From assembly GCF_030272615.1 (NCBI RefSeq), contig NC_081411.1, positions 826,698,897-826,762,896 of the forward strand: a stretch of DNA of 64,000 nt, read 5' to 3'. Origin of the DNA: Cryptomeria japonica (Eukaryota > Streptophyta > Pinopsida > Cupressales > Cupressaceae). The translations under genes and the position numbers were made by a program. The notes under the pieces were generated by a model. The model searched no databases. It saw only the letters and a list, made by a program, of their open reading frames with translations, and was not told the DNA's origin. Positions 59,616 to 64,000 of the stretch are shown here, piece after piece; within the stretch, counting starts at the first letter, position 1; every line of letters begins with the position of its first letter.

Positions 59616-59742
59616 CCATAACCTATACGGGTTATGGAAACCTTATACGTCAACATTCACAATTTTTCATAACCCGTACAGGTTATGTAGAACTAGAAGT
59701 TTTGGCCTTAGTTCTACATAACCTGTACGAGCTATGTAGAAC
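59616..59742. repeat. Right inner cluster of GTAC-type palindromes
   Basis: CCATAACC-TATACG-GGTTATGG is at 59616-59637. CATAACC-CGTACA-GGTTATG is at about 59668-59687. GTTCTACATA/TATGTAGAAC is at 59711-59742 with 10-bp perfect arms around ACCTGTACGAGC. This is the same word family as at 48.5 and 63.3 kb, placed upstream of the transposase-like gene. Confidence 0.8.
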
Positions 59743-59744
59743 TA

Positions 59745-61939
59745 GGAAAAGGAGAGGGGGAGAGGGAGAGAGGGAGGGAGGGAGAGGGAGAGAGCGAGAT
59801 TGGGAAAAGGAGAGGGGGAGAGGGAGAGGGAGAGAGAAGGAGATTGGGGAAAGGAGAGGGGGAGAGGGAGAGAAAGTGACATTGGGAAAAGGAGAGGGGG
59901 GATGGGGAGAGGGAGTGAGAGGGAGGGAAAAGGAGGGGGAGAGGGAGAGAGGAAGGGAGAGGGAGAGGGAGAGAGAGGGAGACTAGGAAAAGGAGAGGGG
60001 GAGAAGGAGAGAGGGAGGGAGAGAGGGAGATTGGGGAAAGGAGAGGGGGAGAGGGAGAGAGAGAGAGAGATTGGGAAAAGGAGAGGGGGAGAGGGAGAGA
60101 GGGAGGGAGAGGGAGAGAGGGAGAGAGGGAGGGAGAGGGAGAGAGAAAAATTGGGAAAAGGAGAGGGGGAGAGGGAGAGGGAGAGAGAGGGAGATTGGGG
60201 AAAGGAGAGGGGGAGATGGAGAGAAAGTGAGATTGGGAAAAGGAGAGGGGGAGACAGACAGAGGGGGGGAGAGGGAGGGAAAAGGAGAGGGGGAGAGGGA
60301 GAGAGGAAAGGAGAGGGAGAGGGGGAGGGAGGGAAAAGGAGAGGGGGAGAGGGAGAGAGGAAAGGAGAGGGAGAGGGAGAGGGAGGGAGATTGGGAAAAG
60401 GAGAGGGAGTGAGGGAGAGAAGGAGAGGGGGAGGGAGAGAGGGAGATTGGGGAAAGGAGAGGGGGAGAGGGAGAGAGAGGGAGGGATATGGAGGGAAAAA
60501 GAGAGGGGGAGAGGGAGAGAGGAAGGGAGAGAGAGGGAGAGAGAGGGAGATTGGGAAAAGGAGGGGGAGAGAGGGAGATAAGGAGAGGTGGAGGGAGAGA
60601 GGGAGATTGGGGAAAGGGGAGGGAGAGAGGAAGGGAGAGGGAGAGGGAGAGAGAGGGAGATTGGGAAAAGGAGAGGGAGAGAGGGAGAGAAGGAGAGGGG
60701 GAGGGAGAGAGGGAGATTGGGGAAAGGAGAGGGGGAGAGGGAGAGAGAGGGAGGGAGAGGGAGGGAAAAGGAGAGGGGGAGAGGAAGGGAGGAAGGGAGA
60801 GGGAGAGGGAGAGATAGGGAGATTGGGAAAAGGAGAGGGAGAGAGGGTGAGAAGGAGAGGGGGAGGGAGAGAGGGAGATTGGGGAAAGGAGAGGGGGAGA
60901 GGGAGAGAGAGGGAGATTAGGAAAAGGAGAGGGGGAGAGGGAGAGAGGGAGGAAGGGAGAGAGGGAGGGAGGGGAGAGAGAGGGATATTGGGAAAATGAG
61001 AGAGGAAGAGAGAGAGGGAGAGAGAGGGAGATTAGGAAAAGGAGAGGGAGAGAGGGAGAGAGGGAGAGGAGAGGGGGAGGGAGAGAGGGAGATTGGGGAA
61101 AGGAGAGGGGTAGAGGGTGAGAGAGGGAGATTGGGAAAAGGAGAGAGGGAGGGAGAGGGAGAGAGGGAGAGAGGGGAGAGAGGGAGATTGGGAAAAGGAG
61201 AGGGGGAGAGAGAGAGGGAGAGAGAGGGAGATTGGGAAAATGAGAGGGAGAGAGGGAGAGAAGGAGAATGGGAGGGAGAGAGGAAGATTGGGGAAAGGAG
61301 AGGGGGAGAGTGAGAGAGAGGGAGATTGGAAAAAGGAGAGGGGGGAGAGGGCGAGAGGGAGGGAGGGGAGAGAGAGGGAGATTGGGAAAAGGAGATGGGG
61401 AGAGAAAGAGAGAGGGAGAGAGAGGGAGATAGAGGAAGATTGGGAAAATGAGAGGGAGAGAGAGAGAGAGAAGGAGAGGGAGAGGGAGAGGGAGAGATTG
61501 GGGAAAGGAGAGGGGGAGAGGGAGAGAGAGGGAGATTGGGAAAAGGAGAGGGGGAGAGGGAGAGAGGGAGGGAGAGGGAGGGAGAGGGAGAGAGAAATAT
61601 TGGGAAAAGGAGAGGGGGAGAGGGAGAGAGGAAGGGAGAGGGAGAGGGAGAGAGAGGGAGTTTGGGAAAATGAGAGGGAGAGAGGGAGAGAAGGAGAGGA
61701 GGAGGAAGAGAGGGAGATTGGGGAAAGGAGAAGGGGAGAGGGAGGGAGAGGGAGGGAAAAGGAGAGGGGGATAGGGAGAGAGGAAGGGATAGAGAGGGAG
61801 AGAGGGAGATAAGGAGAGGGGGAGGGAGAGAGGGAGATTGGGGAAAGGAGAGGGGGAGAGGGAGAGAGAGGGAGATTGGGAAAAGGAGAGGGGGAGAGGG
61901 AGAGAGAATAAGGGATATGAAGAGAAGTAGATTGGGAAA

Positions 61940-61992
<53 letters not shown>

Positions 61993-62614
61993 GGAAAATG
62001 AGAGGGAGAGAGGGAGCGAAGGAGAGGGAGGGCAGAGAGAGGGAGGGAGAGAGGGAGGGCTGAGAGGGAGGGAGGGAGAGAGGGAGAGAGAGGGAGAGAG
62101 AGCGGGAGCGGGAGAGATAGAGGAGAAATTGGGAGAGAGGGAGAGGGAGAGGGAAATTGGGGAAAGGAGAGGGGGAGAGGGAGAGAGAGGGAGATATAGG
62201 AAGAGGGAGAGAATAGGATAAGGAGAGGGGGAGGGAGAGAGAGAGGGGGAGAGATAGAGGAGAAATTTAGAGAGAGGGAGAGGGAGAGGGAGATTGGGGA
62301 AAGGAGAGGGGGAGAGGGAGAGAGAGGGAGATTGGGAAAAGGAGAGGGGGGGAGGGAGAGAGGGAGGGGGGGAGAGGGAGATTAGGAAAAGGAGAGGGGG
62401 AGAGGGAGATGGAGAGAGGGGGGATGGAGAGAGGGAGGGAGATTGGGAAAAGGAGAGAGAGAGAGGGAGAGAGAGAGGATAGGAAGAGAGGGTGATTGGG
62501 AAAAGAGTGGGAGAGAGGGAGAGGGAGAGAGGGAGATTGGGAAAAGGAGAGAGTGAGAGGGAGGGAGAGAGAGGGAGATTGGGAAAAATGAGAGGGAGAG
62601 GGGGAGAGAGGGAG

Positions 62615-62684
<70 letters not shown>

Positions 62685-63115
62685 AATAGGATAAGGAGAG
62701 GGGGAGGGAGAGAGAGGGGGAGAGAGAGAGAGGAGAAATTGGGAGAGGGAGAGGGAGAGGGAGGGCAGAGATGAGGAGAATAGGATAAAAAGAGGATGAG
62801 GGAGAGAGAGATAGTATAGGAGAGAGAGAGAGGGAGAGAAAGAGAGATTTAAGATAACAAGAGGAGGAGGGAGAGGGAGGGGGAGAGAAAGAGAGAGAAG
62901 GGGGAGAGGGTGAGAATAGGATAGGATAATGTGTGTGTGTGTGTGAGAGAGAGAGAGGGGGGTGGGGTGAGAGACATAAGGTAGAGAGAGAATAAGAAGG
63001 ATAAAAGGGTGAGAGAATCGAAAAAGAGAGAAGTGTGAGGGGGAGAGAGATGATATAGAACTCAAGGAAGATAATTAGGGCTAAGAATAGACAAAGACAA
63101 TGATGGGGGAAGTAA
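59745..63115. repeat. 3.4-kb polypurine tract, quasi-repeat of ATTGGGAAAAGGAGAGGGGG
   Basis: The plus strand is almost only G and A for 3.3 kb. A word like GATTGGGAAAAGGAGAGGGGG, followed by GAGAGG runs, recurs dozens of times at irregular distances of roughly 30-80 bp. Pure (GA)n runs occur at about 61946-61990 and 62609-62680. Open frames of 399 codons (plus) and 1081 codons (minus, Ser/Pro/Leu only) exist because A/G-only sequence rarely forms stops on these strands; they are not genes. Confidence 0.95.
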
Positions 63116-63129
63116 GACGAGAGAGAGGA

Positions 63130-63235
63130 AAAGAAGAGATACATGCATGTATACAAACATATATACATATATCTATATAAATATATGTATATATAACTAT
63201 AGATATGCATATATACATACATAAACACATATTAT
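63130..63235. repeat. TA/CATA microsatellite
   Basis: Alternating ATACATATAT and ATATGTATAT words directly after the polypurine tract. Confidence 0.85.
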
Positions 63236-63290
63236 CTAGGTATTTCTAAAACATGTGTAGTAAATGCTAAGTTTATAAGCAGACATTATT

Positions 63291-63466
63291 ATGTCTTCAT
63301 AACCCGTACGGGTTTTGTGAAACAAAAAAAAATGTTTTTAGTTCTTCATAACTCGTACGGGTTTTGTGAAACGAAAAAAAATATTTCTAGTTCTTCATAA
63401 CCCATATGAGTTATCTAGAACTGCAAATAGTACTTTTGGTTTTTCAAAACCCGTGTGGGTTTTGGC
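63291..63466. repeat. Right outer cluster of GTAC-type palindromes
   Basis: CATAACCCGTACGGGTTTTG is at 63298, with a perfect 14-bp palindrome AACCCGTACGGGTT at 63301-63314. CATAACTCGTACGGGTTTTG is at about 63347, CATAACCCATATGAGTTATC at about 63397 and CAAAACCCGTGTGGGTTTTG at 63446-63465. The first three are also a tandem repeat of about 49 bp that begins GTTCTTCATAAC or the like. The outermost word carries ACCCGTGTGGGTT, the same centre as the outermost left copy at 48457. Confidence 0.8.
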
Positions 63467-64000
63467 TCAGTAAGAGGGTTGGAAAAAGACCCTAAGGCTT
63501 GCAAGCCCATTTCCCCCCCTTTTTTGTTCCTTTACACATTTTTTCATCCTCCACCATGATTTTGTGACTTCATCATCATCAGGTTTACAAATGATCAAGT
63601 GAGTATCTCTAAAATTACCACCATAATCTCACACATCTTCTTAGTTTTCTGACCATATAAATTTTTCAATTTTTGGACAACATTAGCATAGTAAACTTTA
63701 ATTTTCTTTATCAATGCCTTGACAGTCCTCACAGACATATGTCTACCATTTTTTTAATAACTTTTGATATACTTGACCAAATTCAAAATAAACTATATAT
63801 TATTGTTCTACACTAGATTATATACACTTTTAAAAAAAAATTGCATTTTTTATTATTTTGATGTAAGTTATGCCCAACGCACGAACATGTACCAAATTTT
63901 TAGGATGCGGTCACTTCCAAAAACCATAAAAAATAAAATACTCAATGGAAAATTACAAAAAATACAAAACTTCTATATCTCGCTCTTACCTATCATCCTA
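63467..64000. other. Right edge; a short minus-strand open segment of unknown nature
   Basis: On the minus strand 63738-63595 reads MSVRTVKALIKKIKVYYANV and so on for 47 codons, basic and possibly helical. A GTAATTTTAG splice-donor-like site follows a Met-Val end at about 63620. Nothing else supports a gene. Confidence 0.25.

Noticed and set aside
59983-63228. 1081-codon minus-strand frame rich in Ser/Pro/Leu, and the 399-codon plus-strand frame
   Set aside because: Both lie in nearly pure A/G sequence, where stop codons are rare in these frames. The composition is only Ser/Pro/Leu or Gly/Glu/Arg, with no domain and no codon structure.

Overview
The window looks like repeat-rich nuclear DNA from a plant with a very large genome. 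It is AT-rich. Every recognisable protein is a transposable-element protein, most of them broken, and elements are nested in one another. The spliced genes use short GT-AG introns of about 95-200 bp. A gymnosperm, or another plant with a giant genome, is my best guess; nothing here fixes the species. I see no convincing host gene, no tRNA or rRNA gene and no CRISPR.

Left third (1-19.2 kb): a LINE-type RNase H relic (522-1015, minus), a probable hAT transposase C-terminus (about 1185-1600), an 849-bp tandem duplication rich in CTCGCGAG/GCTAGC words (2.26-3.96 kb) with a relative in 311-bp units at 11 kb, and a decayed coiled-coil protein of unknown family (4.8-8.1 kb). These are followed by small AT-rich tandem arrays and microsatellites (12.0-13.1 kb), a 2.9-kb polypyrimidine region (14.0-16.9 kb), an array of CATATG-centred words that repeatedly switches strand (16.9-17.6 kb), and another unknown coiled-coil ORF (18.25-19.1 kb, minus).

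Middle (19.2-48.4 kb): a nest of LTR retrotransposons. Element E (minus, 2.6-kb LTR) and element A (plus, paired LTRs) each carry Gag zinc knuckles but no visible pol; A also carries a long unknown ORF. Pieces of several Ty1-copia elements follow: C (plus, interrupted), C' (minus, RT deleted) and G (minus, nearly complete order gag-PR-INT-RT-RNH, best preserved). There is also a Ty3-gypsy-type LTR with leader, and a 1.4-kb LTR (D) sitting inside the Gag of C.

Right quarter (48.4-63.5 kb): the most interesting part. Clusters of short palindromes of the type CATAACCCGTACGGGTTATG lie at 48.45-48.73, 59.62-59.74 and 63.30-63.47 kb. Between them are two convergent intron-containing genes. One is an 11-exon gene of unknown function (plus, 48777-51606) with a duplicated 69-bp exon. 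The other is a 3-exon gene (minus, 59254-56192) encoding a 956-residue DDE-transposase-like protein, with about nine in-frame stops and no frameshift. A ten-copy 358-bp tandem array separates their 3' ends, and a 3.4-kb almost pure polypurine tract lies between the two right-hand palindrome clusters. I interpret 48.44 to about 63.5 kb as one large, decayed DNA transposon inserted into copia G. Its superfamily cannot be settled from the sequence alone.
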